Assembly (NCBI RefSeq): GCF_009498525.1
Contig: NZ_QSNT01000009.1
Coordinates: forward strand, 104,631 to 168,630
Length of the DNA stretch: 64,000 nt
Direction: 5' to 3'
Source: Rhizobium sp. ICMP 5592
GTDB lineage: Bacteria > Pseudomonadota > Alphaproteobacteria > Rhizobiales > Rhizobiaceae
The notes under the pieces are model-generated. The model had not been told where the DNA came from and ran no database searches. It worked only from the letters and a program-made list of their open reading frames with translations. This document shows, piece by piece, positions 16,303 to 24,253 of this stretch. The position numbers were made by a program, and so were the translations under genes. Numbering within the stretch: position 1 is the stretch's first letter; every line of letters starts with the position of its first letter.

Positions 16303-18222
16303 GTGAAGATTGACTTGCTGTCACACCCGGTCCTGCGCGAACTGGCACAGTCTCGAGCGTTGCGCCTGAAGGACACCGATACCGAACCGGAAGGCGGCCC
16401 TGCCTCGATCCGCCATTCCATTGAACGCAAAGGAGAAACCCTCTACCTCGTCGTCGATCACTCTCATTTCACAGCCAAACGGACCGAGTTTGCGATCTGC
16501 GATAAGGAAGGCGACAAAACGACTGCTCAAATTCTTCAGGCCGTTCAGGACGCCGTCATCGAGATTCTGACCCGAACCTTTGAAATGCTTGCATCGGTAA
16601 ATGCCGCAGTCATCAATTCATTGGACGAACACGAGATCGTCCATAACGTCCTGCGCGAGGTGATGAATGTGCTTCCGCATTGCGATGCCGGTGTTTTTCG
16701 CTTGTTTGACGAGGAAAGCGGCTTTCTCATCCCCGTTTCGCATGAAGGATTGCCCGAGGATTATACCCATTATCGTGTCCAGCCGAACGAATCGATTTCG
16801 GGCGAGGTGTTCGCAACCGGACGACCGGCTATTCACAATGGCAGGCAGGACATCATCGCGGCCCATCGGGTCATGCGTCCCGAAAGTCAGTCCTTCATGG
16901 AACGCTCCGAGATAGCGAACGCGCTACTCTGCGTTCCCGTCATGGCCGAAGGGAAACGCCTGGGCACGCTGACGACGCTTTGCTTTTCCAACGATGGAGC
17001 CTTTTCGGTTTTTGACCGCACCGTCCTTGAATCACTGGCTGCTCAGATTGCGGTCGCCTATCAGCGGTCACTGGCCTATCAGAACGCTGTCTCCACCTCA
17101 CGCCGGCTTGAACAGATGCGCAATGATCTTGCGCGCAAGAATGCCGAACTGGACCGCGCCGTCGCGCTGCACGAGGCGCTGCTGCGGATATTCTCCACCG
17201 GCAACGATCTGACAGAACAGCTCGATTCCGTGACGCGGCTGTTTCGCGTCGATTTCAGGTTCGAGAACGTGCTGGGGCTCGACTACCGGTCGACAGGGTG
17301 GAGCGACGACGGCGAAGCCTTACGCCAGACAGTCGATGTTGCTGAAGCGCCTGTCGGCCAGTTCCAGTTCCGGACTTCGGAGGATGCGGGTTTTCATCAA
17401 GTCCTGTTCGGCACGCTGGCGACATTCGTCGCGCTCGACTTTGTGCGCGACATGTCGCGGATGGACGTTCTGAATGCACGCAAGAAAGCGCATTTCGAAG
17501 CATTGGCCGCTGGCTTACCCTCCGATGGTCGTCGCGGCGGCCACGGATTTCGGCTCGATCGCTACAATCAGGTGTTTGTGGCGCGCGCCCCTCTAGGCGA
17601 GGTTTCCGGCAACCCGCGCCTTTCCCTTCACAAGTCCCTATCGGACCTCCAAGAGGGCATGACCTCCCCAAACTCCTTGCTCTTTCACCATGATGCCCAG
17701 ATCGTCATACTGGTCTCCGCTTCGACCACGGCGGCGCTGGAACGAAATCTTCGAGCTATCTCCGACGCCGCGACGAAGCAGACCATCTCCGTCGGAGTAA
17801 GCGAGATTTATGAGACGAACGAACATCATTTGATGTCACGCGACTTGGCTACGCAAGCGGCGGAGGCGCTTTCGCGTCGTGGACGCTCGGGGCTTCTGCG
17901 GCATTGCGATATGGGGGTGGAACTGCTTCTGGAGGGGCGGGCGCGGCAGGATATCCTTGAATTCACTCGTCAAATATTGGCGCCTCTGCTTCAGGATCCG
18001 AGGCATCGCGTTCTGCACGACACTCTCTCACGCTACATTCACGAGGGAAAGTCAGCGACCCGCACCGCGCAGGCCCTAAAAATTCACCCAAACACGCTTT
18101 ACCAGCGCCTGCAACGGGTGGAGACCCTGACGGGTCGCAAGATTGCCGACGCGGCTGATTTTACGCTGCTTAGCCTCGCCTGCCAGCTTCACGCGGAGTA
18201 TTTCGGGCGTGTCACATCCTAG
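16303..18222 (+). CDS. GAF-domain PucR/CdaR-type transcriptional regulator
   Basis: The product is about 639 residues. I place the start at the GTG at 16303 because a GGAA precedes it at usable distance; a GTG at 16276 is in frame but has no ribosome site. A GAF domain spans roughly residues 95-260 (EIVHNVLREVMNVLPHCDAGVFRLFDE is split over its first strand and helix) and is followed by a heptad-type linker (RRLEQMRNDLARKNAELDRA) and a divergent middle domain. The C-terminal PucR-type HTH_30 reads TRTAQALKIHPNTLYQRLQR. GAF-PucR proteins usually sense a small aromatic or purine-like ligand. Divergent placement makes it the likely regulator of the MFS-amidohydrolase operon. Confidence 0.85.
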   Translation: MKIDLLSHPVLRELAQSRALRLKDTDTEPEGGPASIRHSIERKGETLYLVVDHSHFTAKRTEFAICDKEGDKTTAQILQAVQDAVIEILTRTFEMLASVNAAVINSLDEHEIVHNVLREVMNVLPHCDAGVFRLFDEESGFLIPVSHEGLPEDYTHYRVQPNESISGEVFATGRPAIHNGRQDIIAAHRVMRPESQSFMERSEIANALLCVPVMAEGKRLGTLTTLCFSNDGAFSVFDRTVLESLAAQIAVAYQRSLAYQNAVSTSRRLEQMRNDLARKNAELDRAVALHEALLRIFSTGNDLTEQLDSVTRLFRVDFRFENVLGLDYRSTGWSDDGEALRQTVDVAEAPVGQFQFRTSEDAGFHQVLFGTLATFVALDFVRDMSRMDVLNARKKAHFEALAAGLPSDGRRGGHGFRLDRYNQVFVARAPLGEVSGNPRLSLHKSLSDLQEGMTSPNSLLFHHDAQIVILVSASTTAALERNLRAISDAATKQTISVGVSEIYETNEHHLMSRDLATQAAEALSRRGRSGLLRHCDMGVELLLEGRARQDILEFTRQILAPLLQDPRHRVLHDTLSRYIHEGKSATRTAQALKIHPNTLYQRLQRVETLTGRKIADAADFTLLSLACQLHAEYFGRVTS

Positions 18223-18367
18223 GACGGCGACGCGTCGTTGCAATCGGGGGCCTCTCAAGCACAACGCCTGCAATTTGGCGAGCTCGTGAGAGCTGACCGC
18301 GATGAGCGATGCCTTCCGCAAGTCCCATCTGAAAGATGCGCGAGCGCCAGGTAGCGATCCTCTCAAG

Positions 18368-18568
18368 TCAATCGGATTGAGACAGGTTCGCTTTCTCAAT
18401 CGCCTCCTTGATCGACTTTGCCTCAAGCGAGACAAGCGCACGTTTTAGGTAAAGCTCAATTTCGGGGACGCTTTTACCCTCAAGCAGGGCGATCTCGGCG
18501 AGGGGCCTGCCTTGAAACACCCATCGGAGGCACGCTTTTTCAAGTGGCGGAAGCATCCATGTCTTCAT
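18368..18568 (-). CDS. small LuxR-like HTH protein (66 aa)
   Basis: The ATG at 18568 gives a 66-residue protein. It is essentially one helix-turn-helix: LPPLEKACLRWVFQGRPLAE, ALLEGKSVPEIELYLKRALV and a final amphipathic helix. The pattern P-x-E-K-A-C-x-x-W-x-x-x-G-x-x-x-x-E-I-A followed by L-x-R-A-x-x-x-L matches the GerE/LuxR DNA-binding domain without a sensor domain. Small stand-alone versions occur in rhizobia. A perfect palindrome lies 23 bp upstream and may be its own operator. It could regulate neighbouring genes, but no target is identified. Confidence 0.6.
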   Translation of the reverse strand: MKTWMLPPLEKACLRWVFQGRPLAEIALLEGKSVPEIELYLKRALVSLEAKSIKEAIEKANLSQSD

Positions 18569-18590
18569 GACCAAACTGATCCATTCAGTT

Positions 18591-18602
18591 ATGTTATAAC
18601 AT
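18591..18602. promoter_or_regulatory. palindromic operator candidate
   Basis: ATGTTATAACAT is a perfect 12-bp palindrome centred about 30 bp upstream of the small HTH gene start at 18568. The A+T-rich context stands out from the surrounding GC-rich DNA, as expected of a promoter/operator. Confidence 0.4.
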
Positions 18603-18671
18603 GTCGCATAACCTAATTTATGGAACTTGCTTGCAATGCGTTGCCGATCCAAACAGTTCAATGGCGGTTCG

Positions 18672-18781
18672 CTTCTGGATTTGCCGCAAAGAACTTTTTG
18701 TTCGTTAAGCTAAATTGCATCGCAAAAGTGATCGCACAAGTAGGCACTATTTTGAGCGAAACGCACACAGATGCGCGCCAA
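18672..18781 (+). repeat. diverged copy 1 of the HxlR promoter/5'-end module
   Basis: This segment aligns with 60751-60858 and 63910-64000. It shares a block ending AACTTTTTGTTCGTT, the block GGCACTATTTTGAGCGA around a TTG start, and the first codons of the HxlR protein (M-S-E-x-H-T-D). By eye the match to the other two copies is about three-quarters, so it is an old copy; the AGGAGG ribosome site of the intact gene has become GTAGGC. It ends where iolB-like sequence begins. Confidence 0.7.
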
Positions 18782-18928
18782 GATGTCCTTGTTCCGCGGG
18801 GGCATCATCCGTGCGGCGCGCCATATGGCTTCGAGATGTACTACCTCAACGCAGTGGCCGGTCCGCTTCGCAAATGGCGTTTCATTCCAGCTCCTCAAGT
18901 GCAGTGGATCATGGAGCGGGGCGCGTAG
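18752..18928 (+). pseudogene. chimeric fragment: HxlR 5' end fused in frame to iolB 3' end
   Basis: The open frame from the TTG at 18752 begins MSETHTDARQ, matching the intact HxlR protein (MSEAHTDVRN), and continues without a break into the last 48 residues of an IolB (DVLVPRGHHPCGAPYGFEMY onward to the stop). Counted by eye, 38 of these 48 residues are identical to the intact IolB of this window. This is the metal-site end of the cupin fold only, so it cannot be a working isomerase. Two unrelated genes were joined by deletion or recombination; the degraded ribosome site suggests it is not expressed. Confidence 0.8.
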
Positions 18929-18959
18929 CCGTCGGATGCGACAGAACAAAGGATTCTAA

Positions 18960-18998
18960 ATGCCGTTGATCAAAATTCACATCATCAAGGGGCGCTGC
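18960..18998 (+). pseudogene. tautomerase N-terminal fragment
   Basis: Starting 31 bp after the iolB remnant stop, an ATG opens MPLIKIHIIKGRC, matching the first residues of the MSAD-like tautomerase (MPLMKFHVLKGRS) that follows intact iolB elsewhere in the window. Similarity stops after about 13 codons. The iolB-then-tautomerase order and the similar spacing (31 versus 40 bp) show that this is a remnant of a second, diverged copy of the same gene pair. From here to 19239 nothing further is recognisable. Confidence 0.7.
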
Positions 18999-19239
18999 AC
19001 GGTTGGAGAAGCCTACCGCCATATCCAATGCAACGTTCACTTTCCTCCCCGCTTCCGTGTGTCATTCAAGTATCCCCGCACAGGCAACGCAGTTTCCGGA
19101 GCAGTGAAGGCGACACTCTGGGTGTCTCGACATCAACCATCAGCCGCGGCTGGCTCAATTCGAGATCATAGGCTGCGGTTGCGTACACATTCATTTTGAA
19201 GGTGGCCCGCGCCCCTCTAAACTTCGAGGGAATGCTCCA

Positions 19240-20463
19240 CTAGGGCTGAAGGCAGCGTGCCTTTGACAGCGGGATACTCGCATTAGAGGCCAAACTCAGA
19301 TCGACTTGGACGCCGAGCAACTTTCGTGCCATCCCCACGTCTCTAGGTGTGTTGATGGAGACTATTCCGCTCAACTTATCACCGTCCAAAAACAGAATGC
19401 TGAAAGCCCCATCGACGCTGCCTCTCAAACAGCGTGTGCGAGCTTCAGAAACGTCTCCAAGCATTTGTAAGCTCCGATCATACTGATCCGACCAGAACCA
19501 GGGCTGCGGAACTTCAGGCACCTCGGAACCAATAATAGCGGCTGCGGCGATTTCAGCTTGGCAATTTGCATTCTGCCAGGATTCCAGTCGCATCCGCACT
19601 CCGTAATGCGGATGAAAAGCTTCCGCGCAATCGCCTATTGCATATATATTGGGATCGATTGTGCGAGAATACTTGTCCGCCAAAATTCCCTTATCCACTT
19701 CCAATCCCGCCAGAGACGCTAAAGCGAGATTGGGCTGCAAACCGATCGCAAGCACCGCGATGTCGGTAGCAAAACTTTCGCCGTTCGAAAGATTGGCAGC
19801 GACGCCGTCTGCGCTTGCATCAATCGACGCTAGCCCAGCATCAACGATCACGCGCACGCCCTGCGCTTGGTGCAGGTCAAGCAGATATCTCGAAACCTCC
19901 GGTGGAGCGGCCCGGCCGCATAGCCGCGGGCCGGCTTCGATGACAACGACCTCAAGTCCCCTATTTCGAGCACTGGCGGCGACTTCCAGACCAAGCCAGC
20001 CTCCTCCGACGACCAGCATGCTCCCTGCGTTCTCAAGCGCCCGATTGAGCGCGTTCGCATCGTCGGCAGTGCGGATCTGAAATAATCTTCGGTTGTCGCA
20101 TTGCAAAGCGGTTAGGGACCGAGCGGTTCCTCCAACTGCGAGAATGAGTACATCATATGGGATGACTTCACCCGTTGCGGCGACAACGTGTTTTTGATCT
20201 CGGTGAATGCCGGTGATTTCCAATCCAAGCTTCAGTTCGATATGCGCGGCGTCGAAATCGACTTCGGACATAATCGGCTTCACCGTCGCTTGCGCTGTTT
20301 CCAACGCCGATTTTGACAGCTGGGGTCGCTCGTAAGGAAGATGAGGTTCTGCTCCGACGAGGGTGAGACGTCCCTTGTAACCAGCGGATCGCAGCGACGT
20401 CGCAGCTTTGGCTCCTGCCTGCCCTGCCCCAACAATGACGATCTGCCCTATTCCAATCGACAT
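19240..20463 (-). CDS. ferredoxin--NAD(P)+ reductase of the ring-hydroxylating dioxygenase
   Basis: This FAD-dependent pyridine-nucleotide oxidoreductase of 407 residues belongs to the BphA4/ThcD class. It has an N-terminal FAD-binding GAGQAGAKAA, a second NAD-binding VVGGGWLGLEVA at about residues 150-161, and the FAD-contacting YAIGDCAE near 270. It would pass electrons from NADH to the Rieske ferredoxin encoded at 27067-27396. The ATG at 20463 overlaps the stop of the aldolase gene (TGATG), so translation is coupled. It is the last gene of the ring-degradation operon. Confidence 0.88.
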   Translation of the reverse strand: MSIGIGQIVIVGAGQAGAKAATSLRSAGYKGRLTLVGAEPHLPYERPQLSKSALETAQATVKPIMSEVDFDAAHIELKLGLEITGIHRDQKHVVAATGEVIPYDVLILAVGGTARSLTALQCDNRRLFQIRTADDANALNRALENAGSMLVVGGGWLGLEVAASARNRGLEVVVIEAGPRLCGRAAPPEVSRYLLDLHQAQGVRVIVDAGLASIDASADGVAANLSNGESFATDIAVLAIGLQPNLALASLAGLEVDKGILADKYSRTIDPNIYAIGDCAEAFHPHYGVRMRLESWQNANCQAEIAAAAIIGSEVPEVPQPWFWSDQYDRSLQMLGDVSEARTRCLRGSVDGAFSILFLDGDKLSGIVSINTPRDVGMARKLLGVQVDLSLASNASIPLSKARCLQP

Positions 20464-21503
20464 CAAACGGACTCCTCGACTGGGGATTGGTCGCCGGCGG
20501 CCACCAGATCGAGCGCTACATCGATGATCATGTCTTCCTGGCCGCCCACCATGCGACGCTTGCCGAGTTCCAGCATGATCTGCCGAACACCGACGCCATA
20601 GGTCTTGGAAGCGGCCTCTGCATGTCTCAAGAAGCTGGAATAGACGCCCGCATAGCCGAGGGAAAGGGTTTCACGATCAACCTGAACAGGGCGATCCTGC
20701 AAGGGTCTTACGATGTCGTCCGCTATGTCCATCAAGGCGAAGAGATCGCAGCCGTGCTTCCAGCCAAGCTTGTCGGCTACAGCGATAAACGCTTCAAGTG
20801 GCGTGTTGCCTGCCCCGGCACCCTGGCCCGCGAGCGAGGCATCGACACGATACGCGCCGTTCTCAACCGCTGCTACAGAGTTCGCGACGGCAAGAGAGAG
20901 ATTCTGGTGCGCATGGATCCCGATTTCGGTCTCCGGACGCAAGGCCTTGCGATAGGCTCGAATTCGATCCGCGACCCCATCCATGGTGAGCGCGCCGCCG
21001 GAATCGGTCAAGTAGACGCAGTTTGCACCGTAGCTTTCCATGAGTTTCGCCTGCGCGGCTAGGCCCTCTGGCGAATTCATATGCGACATCATCAGAAACC
21101 CGGAGACATCCATGCCGAGATTCCGCGCGAATTCGATATGTTGGCGTGAGACATCTGCCTCGGTGCAATGTGTGGCAATGCGCACCGATCTCACTCCCGC
21201 CTCAAAGGCGGCCTTCAGGTCATGCGTTGTGCCAATTCCTGGCAGCAGTAGCGTCGTCAGTGTTGCGTGGGTGAGTTTTTCGGCGACGGCCGCGATCCAT
21301 TCGAGGTCGGTTTGCCGCCCAAAGCCATAGTTAAAACTCGACCCGGAAAGCCCGTCACCATGCGCGATCTCGATAGCGCTGACCTTTGCCCTATCCAGAG
21401 CAAGCGCGATGGTTTCGATCTGGGAGAGGCTGTATTGGTGACGCATCGCATGCATGCCGTCGCGCAACGTCACATCTTGAATGTAGAGGTTGGTCGATCC
21501 CAT
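20463..21503 (-). CDS. 4-hydroxy-2-oxovalerate aldolase
   Basis: This is a class II DRE-TIM aldolase of 346 residues that splits 4-hydroxy-2-oxopentanoate to pyruvate and acetaldehyde in meta-cleavage pathways (MhpE/BphI/DmpG family). The active-site and metal region is visible: VTLRDGMHAMRHQY at about residues 11-24 (Arg-Asp and His of the family motif) and GIHAHQNLSLAVANS (the metal-binding HxH). The C-terminal helical domain needed to dock the aldehyde dehydrogenase is present. It lies 1 bp after the acylating aldehyde dehydrogenase gene, the usual channelling partner. Confidence 0.93.
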   Translation of the reverse strand: MGSTNLYIQDVTLRDGMHAMRHQYSLSQIETIALALDRAKVSAIEIAHGDGLSGSSFNYGFGRQTDLEWIAAVAEKLTHATLTTLLLPGIGTTHDLKAAFEAGVRSVRIATHCTEADVSRQHIEFARNLGMDVSGFLMMSHMNSPEGLAAQAKLMESYGANCVYLTDSGGALTMDGVADRIRAYRKALRPETEIGIHAHQNLSLAVANSVAAVENGAYRVDASLAGQGAGAGNTPLEAFIAVADKLGWKHGCDLFALMDIADDIVRPLQDRPVQVDRETLSLGYAGVYSSFLRHAEAASKTYGVGVRQIMLELGKRRMVGGQEDMIIDVALDLVAAGDQSPVEESV

Positions 21504-21504
21504 A

Positions 21505-22440
21505 TCACGCCACCTTACGAGTGTTTTGCGAAACCAGCCGCTCCGCCGTCTGAAGTGCTGCCGAAGTCATGATGTCCAAGTTGCCAGCGTAGGCAGGGAG
21601 ATAGTGCCCCGCGCCTTCGACCTCGAGGAAGATGGACACCTTCAGACCGGTCGCAGCGTCATTAACTCCGGGGATACGAACGGGAGAATTGTCGCCGATC
21701 CTTTCGAATTGCACGGCTTGCTTGAGACGGTAACCAGGCACGTAAGCCTGAACCTTTTTGACCATGGCATCCACAGCCGAGACTATAGCGTCGCGGTCAT
21801 TGGTCTCGGCCAGACAATAGACGGTATCGCGCATGATCAGCGGTGGCTCGGCAGGGTTGAGCACAATTATGGCCTTGCCGGCTTTTGCCCCTCCCACGGT
21901 GACGATTGCCCTGGACGTCGTCTCCGTGAACTCATCAATGTTGGCACGAGTACCTGGTCCAGCCGATTTCGAAGCGATGGACGCGACGATTTCGGCGTAT
22001 AAAACCGGAGCGACCGATGCCACAGCCGCAACCATCGGGATGGTCGCTTGTCCACCGCATGTGACCATGTTGACGTTCGTTGCCCCGAGATGGGCCTCGA
22101 GATTGACCGGCGGCACGACAAACGGACCGATCGCAGCAGGGGTGAGATCGATCATGATCTTGCCATCGGCTCGGATTTTTTCGTCATTGCGTTTGTGTGC
22201 ACCTGCGGAAGTGGCGTCAAACACAACACCGATGTCCTTGTAGACATCGAGTTGGCGTAGGCCGTCCACGCCTTCATGGGTCGTTATGACGCCCATTCCG
22301 GCGGCACGACGCAGCCCGTCAGAGTTGGCATCGATACCAACCAGGGCGCCCATCTCCAGGACAGCAGATTTTCTCATGATTTTGATCATGAGGTCGGTCC
22401 CTATGTTGCCGGACCCGATAATTGCGACCTTCGTTTTCAT
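21505..22440 (-). CDS. acetaldehyde dehydrogenase (acylating)
   Basis: This 311-residue enzyme of the MhpF/BphJ/DmpF family oxidises acetaldehyde to acetyl-CoA with NAD+ and CoA. The N-terminal Rossmann motif AIIGSGNIGTDL is clear, and the catalytic cysteine lies in VTCGGQATIPMVAAV at about residue 130. The length is normal for the family. A GAGG site precedes the ATG. It is followed directly by the aldolase gene, with which it normally forms a substrate-channelling complex, so acetaldehyde from the aldolase need not be released. Confidence 0.93.
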   Translation of the reverse strand: MKTKVAIIGSGNIGTDLMIKIMRKSAVLEMGALVGIDANSDGLRRAAGMGVITTHEGVDGLRQLDVYKDIGVVFDATSAGAHKRNDEKIRADGKIMIDLTPAAIGPFVVPPVNLEAHLGATNVNMVTCGGQATIPMVAAVASVAPVLYAEIVASIASKSAGPGTRANIDEFTETTSRAIVTVGGAKAGKAIIVLNPAEPPLIMRDTVYCLAETNDRDAIVSAVDAMVKKVQAYVPGYRLKQAVQFERIGDNSPVRIPGVNDAATGLKVSIFLEVEGAGHYLPAYAGNLDIMTSAALQTAERLVSQNTRKVA

Positions 22441-22448
22441 TGCGGCCT

Positions 22449-23231
22449 CTATCTGCTGAATGCAAAGTTCAGGGTTGAGAACCCTTGGATTTCAACGGTG
22501 AACACATCCCCGGCCTCCGCCGGAACCATGGGACCGAGCGCGCCCGAGAGAACGATGTCGCCTTCTTTCAAAGGGGTCCCAAGCTCGGCCATTTTGCGGG
22601 CCAACCAGAGAGTTGCGTTGAGAGGGTGGCCAAGGCATGCCGCACCAACACCGACGGAAGCGATGCCGCCATTTTTGGAGAGGACAGCCCCGCCAAGTCG
22701 GAGATCCAGCCCCTCGAGTTTGCGAGGACTGCTTCCAAGGCAGAACCCTCCGGCCGACGCGTTGTCGGCGATCGTGTCGACGAGCGTGATCGACCAGTTC
22801 GCGATTGCGCTGTCGACGATCTCCGCAGATGGCAGGGCGTATTCGATCGCGCCAATCAAAGCAGTCATGTTCACGCTTGGGTCATCGAGAGACCTGCCAA
22901 TGACGAACGCGATCTCCGCCTCGGCCTTCGCCTGGATGAATTTGGACGAAGGTACGGTTTCACCATCGGAAAACGCGTAGTCCGCCCAAAGGACGCCATA
23001 ATCCGGTTGATCGACGCCGAGTTGCTGCTGAACCGCCTTTGACGTCAAACCAATTTTGCGACCAACGATCTTCCGACCGTCCAACATGTGGCGGTCCGCA
23101 TTCGCCTGCTGAATGGCGTAGGCGTCAGTTGCAGTTGCGATGCCAAACGTCTCGCTCACGCGAGGAACCTGCACGAGTGCTCTGCGTGCGGCAAACAGCG
23201 CATCTGCGGCTTCGGTTATCCGACCTGACAT
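22449..23231 (-). CDS. 2-oxopent-4-enoate hydratase (2-keto-4-pentenoate hydratase)
   Basis: This 260-residue member of the fumarylacetoacetase-like hydratase family (MhpD/BphH/DmpE) adds water to 2-hydroxypenta-2,4-dienoate. The metal-binding acids are in the KAEAEIAFVIGRSLDDP segment and in the Glu of PSAEIVDSAIANW, and the N-terminus has RKIGLTSKAVQQQLGVDQPDYG, a family hallmark. It overlaps the nitronate monooxygenase-like gene by 16 bp and is 8 bp from the aldehyde dehydrogenase gene, so all belong to one transcript. Confidence 0.92.
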   Translation of the reverse strand: MSGRITEAADALFAARRALVQVPRVSETFGIATATDAYAIQQANADRHMLDGRKIVGRKIGLTSKAVQQQLGVDQPDYGVLWADYAFSDGETVPSSKFIQAKAEAEIAFVIGRSLDDPSVNMTALIGAIEYALPSAEIVDSAIANWSITLVDTIADNASAGGFCLGSSPRKLEGLDLRLGGAVLSKNGGIASVGVGAACLGHPLNATLWLARKMAELGTPLKEGDIVLSGALGPMVPAEAGDVFTVEIQGFSTLNFAFSR

Positions 23232-24253
23232 GACAAACCCCTTCCCTTTTCAAGACGTGCGAGCTTCTGCTCGAACCGCGTGTTTTTGCGTTCCTGCGAG
23301 ACGGCCTCGAGGTACTCGTTGGCCAGCCTATCCACGATCTGCGAGACGGGCTCGACGTCTGTGATAACGCCGACGCCATGTCCGGCGCTCCAGACCGTTT
23401 TCCAGGCCTTGACGTCGTGGAAATTTGTGGAGAAGTCGATTTTGGCTTCTGCCTTCATCTCGTCCAGCGATAACCCGGCTTGGACGACGCTCGCCTTCAT
23501 CCAGTTGCCCAATGCACCGGTGAGCGCGCGGGATGCGACAAGGTCTGACATGGAAGAGTCGACTGTCATCTGTTTGTACTCCCGAGAAACCAGACTCTCT
23601 GGTGTGGGAATAAATCGGGTTCCCATATAGGCGAAATCAACGCCGAGGTTCTCCACCACACGGATTGATGCGCCTCTGGATATCGCGCCGCCGACTGCGA
23701 GCGGGCCGTCCCAAAACGAACGGACCTCGTCGATGAACGCGAGCATCGAATACTCGCCCGTGTGACCGCCGGCTCCGGATGTGACGAGCACCAATCCGTC
23801 AGCTCCCTTGTCGATTGCCTTTTTGGCGTAGAGAGGGGCGTTGACATCAGCGAAGACAAGACCGCCATAGCCGTGCACGGGATCGACGATGCGATGAGGC
23901 CCCCCAAGAGCGGAAATAACGATCTCGGGTTTGAATTCGGAGACGAGGTCGAGTTCTTCGTCAAAACGTCCGTAGGTCGTGTGGGTGATCATGTTGAACG
24001 CCCAGCCGGCAGGACTTTCTCCCTTCGCCCGCGCTCGATCCAAGCTCGTTGAGATTGTCTCCAGCCATTGTCGAAGGTCGGCGATCGTGCGTGCGTTGGG
24101 CGCAGGAAATGAACCGATGACGCCGGAGCGAGAGGCGGCAACAACCAGGTCAGGTCCTGAGACCAAGAACATGGGAGCCACGATAACGGGCAGTCGCATC
24201 CGGTCCTTGAGGGCATCGACCCGCGCACGGACCGACAGTAGCGCATTCGTCAT
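23216..24253 (-). CDS. nitronate monooxygenase (2-nitropropane dioxygenase)-like flavoprotein
   Basis: The 345-residue protein is a TIM-barrel FMN enzyme. It has LPVIVAPMFLVSGPDLVVAA at the first strand, a GADGLVLVTSGAGGHTGE block in the middle (the phosphate-binding and His-containing loop), and GPLAVGGAISRG and YMGTRFIPTPES near the phosphate site. Nitronate monooxygenases oxidise alkyl nitronates, but many family members are flavin reductases or enoyl reductases of unknown substrate. Its place inside the ring-cleavage operon, overlapping both neighbours, suggests it acts on the pathway substrate or removes a toxic by-product. It is not needed for the standard meta pathway. Confidence 0.85.
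   Translation of the reverse strand: MTNALLSVRARVDALKDRMRLPVIVAPMFLVSGPDLVVAASRSGVIGSFPAPNARTIADLRQWLETISTSLDRARAKGESPAGWAFNMITHTTYGRFDEELDLVSEFKPEIVISALGGPHRIVDPVHGYGGLVFADVNAPLYAKKAIDKGADGLVLVTSGAGGHTGEYSMLAFIDEVRSFWDGPLAVGGAISRGASIRVVENLGVDFAYMGTRFIPTPESLVSREYKQMTVDSSMSDLVASRALTGALGNWMKASVVQAGLSLDEMKAEAKIDFSTNFHDVKAWKTVWSAGHGVGVITDVEPVSQIVDRLANEYLEAVSQERKNTRFEQKLARLEKGRGLSCQVG

Noticed and set aside
19000..19239. Minus-strand frame containing MNVYATAAYDLELSQPRLMV
   Set aside because: It looked like a possible gene fragment, but no family match could be made with confidence.
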